The position numbers were made by a program, and so were the translations under genes. Source: Delphinapterus leucas (Eukaryota > Chordata > Mammalia > Artiodactyla > Monodontidae). From it: a stretch of 64,000 bases of DNA. Positions 24,300 to 35,925 of the stretch are shown here, in pieces. Every line of letters starts with the position of its first letter. Position 1 is the stretch's first letter. The notes below the pieces were generated by a model. That model saw nothing but the letters and a program-made list of their open reading frames with translations. It did not search any database and had not been told where the DNA came from. The stretch spans positions 4,674,163-4,738,162 of the forward strand of contig NW_022098001.1 in assembly GCF_002288925.2 (NCBI RefSeq). The letters are read 5' to 3'.

Positions 24300-26920
24300 C
24301 AACTCTCCTCCCTCACGCCTCGCCTATCCAGCGGGGCACAAAGAAATCTCAGTCACTCCATAAACTTTGTGCTTCCAGTTATGCCGCCCCCTCCCCTAGC
24401 CTCCACCCCGCCCTTCCAGCTATTTGGCAGGAAGGTTAGGCCACTGGCAAAATCCTCTGCGAGATCCAGCTGATCACAAATGCCAGCTGTATGTCTTCGG
24501 GCCAGTTAAGTCCTCTCCTCTGCCCAGGCTCTCAGGAGACCGACCATTTCATTGCTCTCAAGGTTCCAAGGAGACCGCTGCGGACGCGGACCATCCCCCC
24601 ACTTGGCCAGCACGGATGGGATGCTGAACAGCGTCCTAAAAGTGCTCTTTCTCACCTCGAGTTTTCATTTCAGATTGTAAAAATTCCGAATTTGGAGAGA
24701 GGCAGATATTTTTCTCCCTTCAGAAAGGAGGACCATTAGCTAGGTGATTACCCTTGTGGGAAAGGAACCATCTCTAATCAGAATACTAACTTTTTGAGGA
24801 AGTCTGTGTAAGTTCTAAAGTCCCACCCCTCCCCATAATCTTTCATTCTTTTAGTTCTTCTGCCACAGGGAAGCAACCAGCGACTAATAAAAGATTTGAT
24901 CTTGCCATAATTTCCCAAGCAGGTAAGACCCAATAACTATTTCATGGTTCTTTAGCTTTTAAAGTTTAGTTTCATTATTATTCAATTATTGTGTGCGTAG
25001 TATGTCGGAAACTGCAAGACAAAAGAACAAAATTTTAAGGGATTTGCATAGTTATTATTTTGGCCAAGTTAAGCTGCATGAGGCTAGCTTAGTTTCTCAT
25101 AGTTTCATATATACTGAGTTTTAAATATATTCTCCCAGGTGGACTTGAAGGAGGCGTCTATCCAAGAGACAGTGGAACTGGCTGCTTTATGTAATCAGTA
25201 TTTACTAGTAAACTCCACTGCCGTTAACATGTATGCACCCGACGTTCCCCCCCAGGTTGTGAGGTCATCCATTCTGATCTGAAATCGAGCCCCCCTTTGT
25301 TTGGTTGACTAACATGGGTGTGAGCCCCGCCAAACTCCACACGCTAAAAGGGTCTGGAGGTCAGCAGAGAGCCTGGGCTGATTGAGCATAATGCAGGCTG
25401 TTCAGCGTGCAGGAAGCACTGTAATCACTGTCATTGATAACCCCATCAGAACATCTTCTGGAAGGTGTAAAGAGTTGCCCTGCGAAAGGTATGGCTGAGA
25501 GAATGTTAATACAGAGCTGAAGACCAACTGTGAATTTTATTACATTACCATTAGTACTATTGCCACAGAGCTTGTAAGAATACATGGTTCTTTGCAGTGG
25601 AAAATGCACTAAGTGACAAAGTCCCTCCCCTGAAGAACCAACAAATTAAAGCTGTAAGTACCATGAAAAGCAGGGTTATTTGTGTTTGTGTTGTGGAATG
25701 AATCAGCAGACAGAACTACAGATTTTTGCCTCCTTAATTTCCAATTTGTTACAATTAAAGTGGTATACTTAGAATTGAATTATTATATATTATGGTTTTT
25801 AAAGATCTTTTTATAAAACTGGCTGTCTTTTTTATGTTACCCAAAAAGAATGCCCATTGGAATTAAAATATCATAACAGTTAATGTTTCTTTTGGCATTT
25901 GAAATGGTTAAATATGCAAAGCAAAAGAGAAACAAATAAATCTCAACTAAATATTCACTTTAAAAGCTGAAAGGAGCAAAAGTCAGAGAATTCAAGGCAA
26001 GATTGATAAGATAACCAGATTACAGTATTAGAAATAAATATAGCTCATCTAAATTTATAAATAGATATATTATTCTGGTCAATATAAATGAATTAAACTA
26101 AGGAATATTATTACATTTTGTGTTTTCTCATCATTTTTAAAGAGAATATTAATGATATTTAAAGTTTAATTTTTCTTTTTCTCATTTAATTCACTAAGGT
26201 TATAAAATAGACAGCAAAACCTATAAGCAATTATCTGTGTCCAAATGGATATAGCAGCTCCAAACCACAGCTACATGACTATCAAACAATGATTATGAAA
26301 ACCACAATTGAGAAAACCATCAGGGAATGATATTGCAAAACCACAGCAACAAATGTGTCTGTGATATTGAAAACCACAATTCACAACTAATACCCTGTGT
26401 ATCGCAAATTACTATTTAACTATAAATGTGAAAATGTATAAGTAACAGCATAAAATAATTTCTCATTTACTTGAAAATGAATTATTCATTTTCTAGACTC
26501 ACTGATTTCATCTCTACATAATGGTTCATTTTGAAAAGTTTCTTTTTTTCAAAGACAAATCATTTTAAATCACATAGGTAAGTTACTTTAAAAGCAGAAA
26601 ATATGCAACTTTTAATAACATTTCCTCAAATGCTAGAAGAATTGATTTGAAACCAATCTGAAATAAAGAAACATCTACTTCAGTCTAGCTTTCTTCATAA
26701 AATTCTTCAGGAGCAGAAAGGGATGGAGTGGAAACTGTTTATGGAAAAAAAACAAAGCTTCGAGTATTCTATTACATCTTCAATGAGAATATAATTATAT
26801 ATTCTCAAATAGTCATTTTAGCTAGAAACCATACATCTGACAGTAAAATGAGTCACCAGTACCGAAACAACTTTAATATGCAAACCAAATGTTTATTTAC
26901 AAATAAATAAAAGAATATTA
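24300..26920. other. ZFPM2 upstream flank, no recognised repeats
   Basis: No interspersed repeat or gene was recognised between the CpG island and the palindromic element at 26.9 kb. The AACCACA cluster at 26263-26378 is the only clear substructure. The lack of repeats again suggests a regulatory flank. Confidence 0.45.
26263..26378. promoter_or_regulatory. Cluster of four AACCACA (RUNX-type) motifs
   Basis: AACCACA occurs at 26263, 26300, 26339 and 26372, spaced 37, 39 and 33 bases. It is embedded in related phrases (GATTATGAAAACCACAATT and GATATTGAAAACCACAATT). It may be a cluster of RUNX-type sites or a decayed tandem repeat of about 36 bp; the sequence fits both. Confidence 0.4.
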
Positions 26921-26936
26921 TTTGTAAGTTTATAGA

Positions 26937-27121
26937 GTTTCCAGATTTAGCAAATTAAAATACAGGATGCCCAGTTAAATTTTAATTTCAAATAAGCAAC
27001 AATAAATTTTTTAGGATAAGTATGTTCCATGCAATGTTTGGGACAAACTTATCCTAAGAAATAATTGTTGTTTATCTGAAATTCAAATTTAACTGGGCAT
27101 CCTGTATTTTATCTGGCAAAC
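26937..27121. mobile_element. Palindromic nonautonomous DNA transposon (MER53-like)
   Basis: The two halves are inverted copies of each other (CCAGATTTAGCAAATTAAAA... against ...ATTTTATCTGGCAAAC), with CAGGATGCCCAGTTAAAT in both arms and a centre near 27035. It has no coding capacity. The family name is from memory. An 11-bp direct repeat TTGTAAGTTTA flanks it at 26922-26932 and 27122-27132. Confidence 0.75.
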
Positions 27122-27139
27122 TTGTAAGTTTAGCATTTT

Positions 27140-29550
27140 AGCAGTTTCACAAATTTGTGGTTATTTATAATATTGTTTATGGAAAAGGTAGGGAAACCCT
27201 ACAGTGCTTCCTTAAAGACATAGATATACTTAATTCTTGAACATCATATTTTTTAAGGAAGGCAAGTAGAAGGAATAAATTTCTGTACAAAAATTTTTCA
27301 TTTGGCACAGTACCGAAACATGCTCTCAGTGTAAATGGATTGCATTCAGGTCTGTCTCACTCTTGAATTTGCTTTTAAAATGTGCTTTTTTTCCTCTAAG
27401 GGATCAACAAATTGATAAAGCAACCTCCCAGGCCACATCTTATTAGGCAGCAAGCTGCCTTCTTTATTATTAGAATAAACAATATTCAAAGGCTTCAGAA
27501 AGACTTAATTTTTTGCCCTTGTATCCTCACCAGAAGTTGAACACAGTTTATCTGCCTTAATTTAAGATTGTGGCACTGAATTGAAGAAGAATGCAGTATG
27601 AATACAGTGTTTAGTGTTTGTGTATCTTTATAATTTCAGCAGTTTAAAAATAAAAATCAACAAATTCATCGAAATGGCATTTCCTAGGTTACAACTATGA
27701 AAAGAAGTGTCTGCTTACTTGCAAAGGAGCCAAGAGCTTTGAAAACATTCAGTCAATCTAGATCCGAGGTTTAACTTGGTCTTCACGTAGATGGTCAATC
27801 CCCTTGACAGAAGTATGCATGTACAAACAATTTACTAAAGGGCAGGTCTATTGAATTAATCAATTCATCGAATTTTCAAAAATATCTGTGAAAAAAAATC
27901 TCTAATCCAATATGCATTAAGAATGACTACTCTCTTTCTGTAGAATTTTATAATGTACTGAAAACCAAAATGTGGATGATTTAAGTTTTTATTCTTTGCA
28001 ATCATCCTTTATGTCCAAATTACTATTCTGATAGAGGAAAATCATAGGATGAACTCTATTACAAAAAAAGTATTTGTTGCTAAGTCTGTATAATGCATAA
28101 CACACCTCCAAGTACAAAATAAATATTGAAGGAGTAACACCCCACATTTTAGAAGACATCTGTTGATTTTGCCTACCTAGCGTCCATCCCTCTTCTTCTG
28201 GTATTAATGCGGCGATGTCTTTTGAAGAACTTCTCCACATCTTCTCTTTGGTCATGTAATGCAAGTGTGGCCTTCCCCAATCCCCTAGTCCCTGACCAAT
28301 CAGAATATTCCACGTGTTTGTCTCTAGTGATTGGCGCAGTGGTTCAAATTGTTTCTATGAGAGTCAGCCCTGGAACTTTATCCTAAAACCACTGAGGAAA
28401 GGGTGCTTCTATTCGGCTGGTGTTGCTACACTGGAAGAATGCTAACCTAATATTGCTGTTGGCCATCCTTGGTGGAAGAATCTGTTTTAGAGGACTAATT
28501 CTGTCTTATTTTCTCTCAGGATCTGATTTTTGGGAAATCCAAACAAAGACACCCATCAACATTCCAATACTACTTTTTCTGGTTCCATCAATATTACCTA
28601 TGTGTCTACATAAACATTAGAGTCTTGGTCATTTCCATTATATTGTATCTTCATCTATTTGACCAGGCTAATCTCTATACACCTTTGTAGTCTTAGTATA
28701 GATGTCATTTTTCACAGGAAGACGTCACTGACCTCCCAAGTCTTAGTGAGATATCTCTTCTCAGTTCCATAACACCTTCTCTGTCGGCATAATATCACTC
28801 ATTGCATTGTATTATATTGGCAGTTTAAATAGATATAAATTCAATCCTCACCAGCCCCCTCCCTGACCTACTACACCTAACTAGATAGTTTGTGAGGGCA
28901 AGAAATATGTCTGTCTTTTTCAGAACTACATCCCCAGGGCTGGACACATCGAAGGTCCTAACATAATTACTGGAAGGAACCATAAGGTCAGAATTATCCT
29001 GTTTTATCTGGGGACTCCTACTCTTTCCAATCCTTATCCACATAGGCACAGGTGCAAGAAGTGGCAGCCATGTTTGTACAACGTGACTCCATGCTCCTGA
29101 TGGCGGATACACGGACCAAGGGGAGTACCTGACTCAAATATGGCCAACCAAATCCCTCCCTCAGGAATCTAAAGTTAGTATTAAGAGTTTCATCTTTACA
29201 TGGGCTAGTCTCTTGAATGAATGAAAAGTAAAACCTCTGGAATTATGGCATGGTTACCACCATGTGAACAGAGTAACAGTGACAGTTTGCCAGTGGAGAG
29301 AAAAAGAAATAAAACAAATGTCCGGAGATAAGTAGAGCTGGGAATATGAAATGGCATCCCATGTCCTGTTCTAGCCCCTTCATGGGCTTCTGCCCTTCAT
29401 GTCACTGAGATACTATGTCTCCTTAAAATAAATTCCTCCCCACCTTTCTTTTTAAAATTATTTTTGGCCTAAATTAGCATTAGTTGATTCTTGTTACATT
29501 CAAGCCAAAAGACAAAATTAGCAATCCATGACTTCAGTTAGCTTAACTAT
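27140..29550. other. Intergenic sequence, little recognised
   Basis: No gene was seen. Positions about 28660-28970 resemble an L2 3' end in plus orientation (GTGAGGGCAAGAAATATGTC then CATCCCCAGGGCTGGACAC). Sequence at 28290-28420 with two CCAAT-type motifs looks like an old interspersed repeat that I cannot name. Confidence 0.35.
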
Positions 29551-29551
29551 T

Positions 29552-30366
29552 CAGTAGCCCCCTTTATCTGCAGTTTTGCTCTCTGTGGTTTCAGTTACCA
29601 GTGGCCAGCCTTGGGCCCAAAATATTAAATGGAAAATTCCAGAAAAAAAGGAAATTCATAAGTTTTAAATTGCATGCCATTCTGAGTAGCATGATGAAAT
29701 CTCACACCCCCACCCCATGTGAAACATCCCTTTGTTCAGCGAATCCCACCAGTTAGTCACTTAGTAACCATCTTAGTTATCAGATTGAATGTTGTGGTAT
29801 CACCGTGCTTATGTTCAAGTCACCCTTATTTTAGTTAATACTGGCTCCAAAGTGCAAGAACAGTGATGCTCGAATTCAGATGTACCAAAGAGAAGCCTTA
29901 AAGCGCTTCCGTTAAGTGAAAAGGTGAAAGTTCTCAATAAAGAAAAAAAAATTGTATGCTAAGATTGCTAAGATCTACAGTAAGAAGGAATCCTCTATCC
30001 CTGAATTGTGAAGAAGGAAAAAGAAATTCATGCTAGTTTTTCTGTCACACCTCAAACTGCTAATGTTATGACCACAGTGCAGGATAAGTAGTTATGACGG
30101 AAAAGGCATTATATTTGTACATTAGATATTTTGAGGGAGAGAGACCACATTCACATAGCTTTATTACAGTATTTTATAATTGTGCTATTTTATTATTAGT
30201 TATTGTTGTTAATCTCTTACTGTGCCTTATTTATAAATTAAATTTTATTATAGGTATGTATGTATAGGAAAAAACGTAGTATATATAGAGTTCAGTAATA
30301 TCTGTGGTTTCAGGCGTTCACTGGGGGTCTTGGAATATATCCTCCACAGATAAGGGGGGACCACTG
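29552..30366 (+). mobile_element. Internally deleted Tigger (pogo-type) DNA transposon
   Basis: The ends are inverted: CAGTAGCCCCCTTTATCTGC at the left, and the reverse complement of CAGTGGTCCCCCCTTATCTG at the right, followed by TA. Between them is the start of a Tigger-type transposase with its DNA-binding region (AAGTGCAAGAACAGTGATGC, then AAAAGGTGAAAGTTCTC), frameshifted and cut short. The sequence then jumps to the 3' end (GGTATGTATGTATAGGAAAA). The catalytic DDE part is absent, so it is a dead 815-bp derivative. Confidence 0.85.
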
Positions 30367-30430
30367 TACTTAGAAATATCAATTTAACTGAATTTTCTAT
30401 TTCCCTACAGAAAAGTTATATAAAAGTACT

Positions 30431-30890
30431 GTATTAGTCTGGGTTCTTCAGAGAAACAGAACTAATAGTATATATACAGAGAGAGAGAGAGAGATTATAG
30501 GAAATTGACTCACAGTAATAGAGACTGAGAAGTTCCTGGATCTTCAGTTGACCCAGGAGAGTCTGAATTTGAAGGCCTGAAAACCAGGAGAGCTGATGGT
30601 GTAAGTTCCAGTCTGAGTCCCAGTATGAAGGCTGGAGAGGACTGATGTCCAGGCTAGCAAACAATCATGCAGAAAGGGAATTCTCACTCTGCCTTTTTGT
30701 TCTATTCAGGCCATCAATGGATTGGATGAGACCCACCCACATTGGGGAGGGCAGTCTGCTTTACTCAGTCTGCCAATTCAAATGTTAATCTCATCCGAAA
30801 ATACCCTCACAGACACACCCAGAATGTTTTACCAAATCTCTGGGCAATCAGCGGCCCAGTCAAGTTGGCACAAAAAAATAACCATCATAA
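30431..30890 (+). mobile_element. Old LTR-like interspersed repeat, family unassigned
   Basis: A familiar mammalian repeat starts TGTATTAGTCTGGGTTCTTC, runs through a GAGA microsatellite and AGGAGAGCTGATGGTGTAAG, and ends in CCCAGTCAAGTTGGCAC and AACCATCA. TG...CA ends suggest a solo LTR. I recognise the sequence as repetitive but cannot give the family safely. The frames at 30434-30664 and 30722-30991 lie mostly inside it. Confidence 0.6.
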
Positions 30891-31959
30891 GCACTTTTGA
30901 TGATATTTTTTTCCAGAGCAACTGTGAAATGGCAAAGAATATTCTTAGGAACGTTAAATGGGAAATATACAATTTTAACATAGATAAATAAGGATGTTAT
31001 CAATTACTGACTTGGGGCATTCACTTCAATCAGGGGTAAATCTTGGAGAAAAAGGTAGCATTTTCAAATTCAGAGTTCCTCAAGGGCATGATGACTGATT
31101 GACATGCACATCTATAGCCTCCTGATTACATATATTCTGTCACCAGATGTCTGATTTTATTTTCAACTTTACTTTGCCACATTTGAATAACCATCTAACA
31201 GATTACCTTGCACATAAATTTTATGAATGTTGTTATAATTTGCATGAATAATGTTTATACTTCTGTGGTAGATTTTATTTTCCAACCTATAACTTTTGCC
31301 ATAAATTCCTAAATGCAAAAGAAGAAATTAAACAGCTTCTTAAGAACACTTGCTATATGTATAGACTTAATCAAATCAGTTATCTTTGCTTTTATCTACT
31401 TGTCAAAGTGTATTAAAATAATGCATTAGGAGTGGATTTAGGGTGAACTGAAGATGTAGGATTATGAATAACCATGCTAGGGCATACTGATAATGAAATC
31501 ATCTAAAAGAAGCTGAAAAAGGCTAATTATATCACTTTAAAAATGTTATCTTATAATAAAAATTAAACTATATGACTAATATACTCCTTTAAAAACTATT
31601 TTTATTTTTATTAAACAAATAGATGTACATAGATTTAAAGGTCAAATAGATTTTCAAGGCTTATAATAAAAATTAGCACTCCCTTATCCTACTCAACAGC
31701 CCAATGACAATTCCTGCTCCCAAAGGTATAATCACTGTCAAATCTTTTTTAGCTAATTCTCCTGACGTGCAACTCATATTTCTAAATAACATGCTTTACT
31801 ACTTTAAAAATTTTATTAGTTTAGATATTATTGACCATATCACTATCTACTATAAAAATATGAACATATAATACCTTATACATCCCTAATGCACACTTCA
31901 TTCAAAATTTTTGTTAAACCAAAAGTTTATATTTTGTTAACAGTTAATCTGTATAGGAT

Positions 31960-32585
31960 ATGATGATTACATTTTCTTTTGATCTCTTTGTTTTTCCTGA
32001 AATTAATACTTTCTTTGTCATCTTCTCAGTTTTCCATGACCTACCACCATTTTATCCCCAAATTATTTGCTGGTGCAATACAGTCAAGTACCTTATTACA
32101 TCAGTACATTCAAAGACAGATAAATTAGCAGTCATTTTCTTCCCCCCATGCAGGTGTCCTTGGAAGCTTCTGTCCTGCTCAGTTCTAGACTAATTTCTCT
32201 CTGTGACTAAAACTTCCTTTTCATCATCTCCTGAGAATTCCCTTAATTTTGTCCTGTATTATATCCTAGATTTTCTGAATACTGTGTCTTCCTCTTTCAT
32301 GGTTTACTACCCCCTTTCTTTTTTTCTCTTTCCCTCCCTCCCTCCCTCCCTTCCTTCCTTCCTTTCTTCCCTCCTTCTTTCCTTCCTTTCATCCGTCCTT
32401 CTTGTTCTTTTCATTGTTGTTATTGAGTAAAATTTCATGTAGCTTCCTGAGACAATTTATGTTCAAAGTAATTTTTTTTTTAGTTTTGGCAAAACTAAAA
32501 TTTTCTTTATTCTACCCTCATACATGACATATAGCTTGAGAGGGTATAGAATTCTAGGGTGCAAATTATTTTCCATGAATTTTTA
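31960..32585 (-). mobile_element. HAL1-like/old LINE fragment, 3' part
   Basis: Sequence such as TTTCTTTATTCTACCCTCAT followed by GGTATAGAATTCTAGGGTGC reads as the reverse strand of a HAL1-type (ORF1-only) old LINE. Its matching continuation is found 7 kb away at 39766, so the L1 between split it. A pyrimidine tract at 32329-32403 lies inside it. Confidence 0.55.
32329..32403. repeat. Polypyrimidine (CCCT/CCTT) simple repeat
   Basis: TCCCTCCCTCCCTCCCTTCC and variants form about 75 bases of almost pure pyrimidine. Confidence 0.9.
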
Positions 32586-32730
32586 ATTTTATTTTTCCAG
32601 TTTTATTGAAATATAATTTACATATCACATTATATAATTTTAGGAATATAACATGATGATTTGATACACATATATTGTTAAATGATTACCACAATATAGT
32701 TAACACCTCCATCACCTTACATAATTACCG

Positions 32731-32763
32731 TGTGTGTGTGTGTGTGTGTGTGTGTGAGTGTGA
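32731..32763. repeat. (GT)n microsatellite
   Basis: An uninterrupted GT run of about 26 bases within the L1 3' UTR. Confidence 0.9.
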
Positions 32764-35289
32764 ACATTTAAGGTTTACTTTTAGCCACTTTCAAGTATAC
32801 TATACAGTATTGTTACCTATAGTCACCATGCTGTACATTAAATCCTCAGGACTTATTTATTGTATAATTGGAAATTTGTACCCATGAATCAGCATCTCCT
32901 CATTTCCTCCACTCCCCAACCCATGGCAAACACCATTCTACTCTATGAGTTCAGCTTTTTAAAATTCCACATATAAGTGATATCATACAGTATTTGCATT
33001 TTTTCTGTATGACTTATTTCACTTAACATAATGTCAAGTTTCATACATGTCGTCTCAACTGGAAGGATTTCCTTCTTTCTCGTGCTGAATAATATTCATA
33101 CATGAATATTCTTCATTCATTCATCTGTAGACAGACACATATTGTTTTTATCTCCTGGCTACTGGGAATAGTGTGGAAATGAACATGGGAATGTGGATAT
33201 TTCTTTAAGATTTGATTTCATTTCCTTTGGATATATACACAGAAGTGGGATTGCTAGGTTACATGGTAGTTCTATTTTTAATTTTTTGAGGAACCACCCT
33301 ACAGCTTCCATAGTAGATGTACCAATTTACATTTCCAGCAATAGTGTACAAGGATCCCCTTTTTTCCACATCTTTACCAACACTTTCTAATCTCATGTCT
33401 TTTTTTATACAGCCATTCTAACAGGTGTGAAGTGATATTTCATTGTGGTTTTGATTTGCATTTTCCTGATGATGAGGGACGTTAAAATCTTTTCAAGTAC
33501 TGGTTGGCCATTTGTATGTCTTCTTTGAAAAAATGTCTTTTCAGGTCCTCTGCCCATTTTTTATTGGAATGTTTGGGTTTTGCTATTGAGTTGTGTTCCT
33601 TATATATTTTAATTATTAACCCCTTATCTGATAGGTGTTATGGAAATAGTTTAACCCATTCCATAGGTTACCTTTTCATTTTACTGATTGTTTCTTTTGC
33701 TGTGCAGAAGCTTTTTAGTTTGACGTAGTCCAGTTTATTTACTTTTGCTTTTGTTACTTGTGCATTTGGTGTCATATCCAAACAATCATTGCCAGGACGG
33801 ATGTCAAGGAGCTTTTCCCGTTTTCTCCTAGTAGTTTCACTATTTCAGATCTTATGATTAAATCTATAATTGATTTCAAGTTACTTTTTGTAAGTGGTGT
33901 AGGAAAGGGGTTCAATTTCATTCTTTTGCATGTGATTGTACACTGCCCAGTACCATTTATGGAAGAGATTATCCTTTCTCCATTGAGTATTCTTGGCTTC
34001 CTTGTCACATATTAGTTGAAGCTAAGTGTGAGAATTAATTTCTGGGCTCTAGATTCTGTTCTATTGGTCTATGTGTCTATTTTTATGCCAGTACTATGTT
34101 GTTTTGATTACTTTGTTGCTTTGTAATATAGTTTGAAATCAGGAATTGTGATGCTTCCAGCTTTGTTCTTCTTTCTCAGAAATGCTTTGGCACTCTGGGA
34201 TCTTTTGTGGTTCCATATGAATTTTAGAATTATTTTTTTCTTTTTCAGTGAAAAAATGCCATTGGAATTTTGGGGGATTGCACTGAATCTATAGATGGCT
34301 TTGAATAGTATGGATATTTTAAAAATATTAATTCCTTCAATTCATAATCGGAGATAGCTTTCCATTTATTTTTATCTTCAATTTCTTTCATCAATGTCTT
34401 ATACACTTCAGTGTGCAGATATTTCACTTCTTTGGTTAAATTTATTCCTAAGTATTTTTTTTTGGAGACTATTGTAAATGGCCATGTTTTCTTATGTTCT
34501 TTTTCAGATAGTTCATTGTTAGTGTTTAGAAACACAACCAATTTTTGTATATTAATTTTATGTACTGAAATTTTACTGAATTTATTTATTAGGTCTAACA
34601 GTTTTTTGGTGGAGCCTTTGGTATTTTTCTAAAAATAATATCATATCACCTGCAAACAGGCAATTTTACTTCTCTTCCTTACTGATTTGGATGTCTTTTA
34701 TTTTGTTGATTTCCCTAATTATTTTGGCTAGGACTTTTAATACCATGCTGAATAGGAGTGGTGACAGTGGGCAACTTTGTCTTGTTCCTGACCTCAGAGG
34801 AAAAGCTTTCAACCTCTCACCATTGAGTATGATGTTATCTGTGGGCTTGTCATATATAGCTTTTATTATGTTGAGGTATGTTCCTTCTATATTCACATTG
34901 TTCAGTCTTTATCATGAAAGGATATTGAATTTTGTCAAATGATATTTCTGCATCTATTGAGATGTTCATATAATTTTTGTCTTGCATTCTATTCATGCTG
35001 TGAATCACACTTATTGCCTTGTATATGTTGAACCATCCTTGAATCCTAGGAATAAATTGCACTTGATCGCAGTGTATGATTCTTTTAGTGTGTTGTTGAA
35101 TTTGGTTTGCTAATACATTGTTGGAAATTTTTACACTTATATTCATTTGGAATATTGGCCTGTAGCTTTCTTTTCTTATAGTGTCCTTATATGGCTTTGT
35201 GTCAGAGCTGGCCTTCTAAAATGAGTTTGGAAATATAGCCTCCTCTTCAGTTTTCTGGAAGAGTTCAGGAAGGATTGGCAATAGTTCTT

Positions 35290-35640
35290 CATTTATTTTT
35301 TAAAATTAATTAACTTTTGGCTGTGTTGGGTCTCCGTTGCTGCACTCAGGCTTTCTCTAGTTGCAGCGAGCAGGGACTACTCTTCGTTGTGGTGCACAGG
35401 CTTCTCATCACAGTGGCTTCTCTTGTTGCAGTGCACGGACTCTAGGCGCGTGGGCTTCAGTAGTTGTGGCATGCGGGCTCTGTAGTGTGGCTCATGGGCT
35501 CTAGAGCTCAGGCTTAGTAGTTGTGGTGCACAGGCTCAGGTGCTCCATGGCATGTGGGATCTTCCCAGACCAGGGCTTGAACCCGTGTCCCCTGCATTGG
35601 CAGGTGTATTCTTAACCACTGCGCCACCAGGGAAGTCCCA
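35290..35640 (-). mobile_element. CHR-2-type SINE inserted in L1
   Basis: It reads as the reverse complement of the CHR-2 SINE, ending on the plus strand with GCGCCACCAGGGAAGTCCC. A perfect 12-bp target duplication GCAATAGTTCTT flanks it at 35278-35289 and 35641-35652. It is more diverged than the other copies. Confidence 0.93.
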
Positions 35641-35716
35641 GCAATAGTTCTTTAAATGTTCGATAAAATTCACCAGAGAAAACTTTTTGTCCTGTGCTTT
35701 TCTTTGTTTGGAGGCT

Positions 35717-35925
35717 ATTTTTTTTTTTTTTTTTGTGGTACACGGGCCTCTCACTGTTGTGGCCTCTCCCATTGTGGAGCACAGGCTCTGGATGCGCAGG
35801 CTCAGCAGCCATGGCTCACGGGCCCAGCAGCTCCGTGGCATGTGGGATCTTCCCGGACCAGGGTACAAACCCGTGTCCCCTGCATCAGCAGGCAGACTCT
35901 CAACCACTGCGCCACCAGGGAAGCC
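35717..35925 (-). mobile_element. CHR-2-type SINE (short form) inserted in L1
   Basis: A T-run on the plus strand (its poly-A tail) is followed by reversed CHR-2 sequence ending GCCACCAGGGAAGCC. A perfect 12-bp duplication TGTTTGGAGGCT flanks it at 35705-35716 and 35926-35937. It lacks part of the usual 3' region. It lies only 77 bases from the preceding SINE. Confidence 0.93.

Noticed and set aside
23017..24473. Many long open frames on both strands of the CpG island (60-231 codons)
   Set aside because: High GC and GCC/GGC triplets keep frames open by composition. The products are runs of Ala, Gly, Pro, Arg or Ser with no domain; only the ZFPM2 frame has a known N-terminus and a splice donor.
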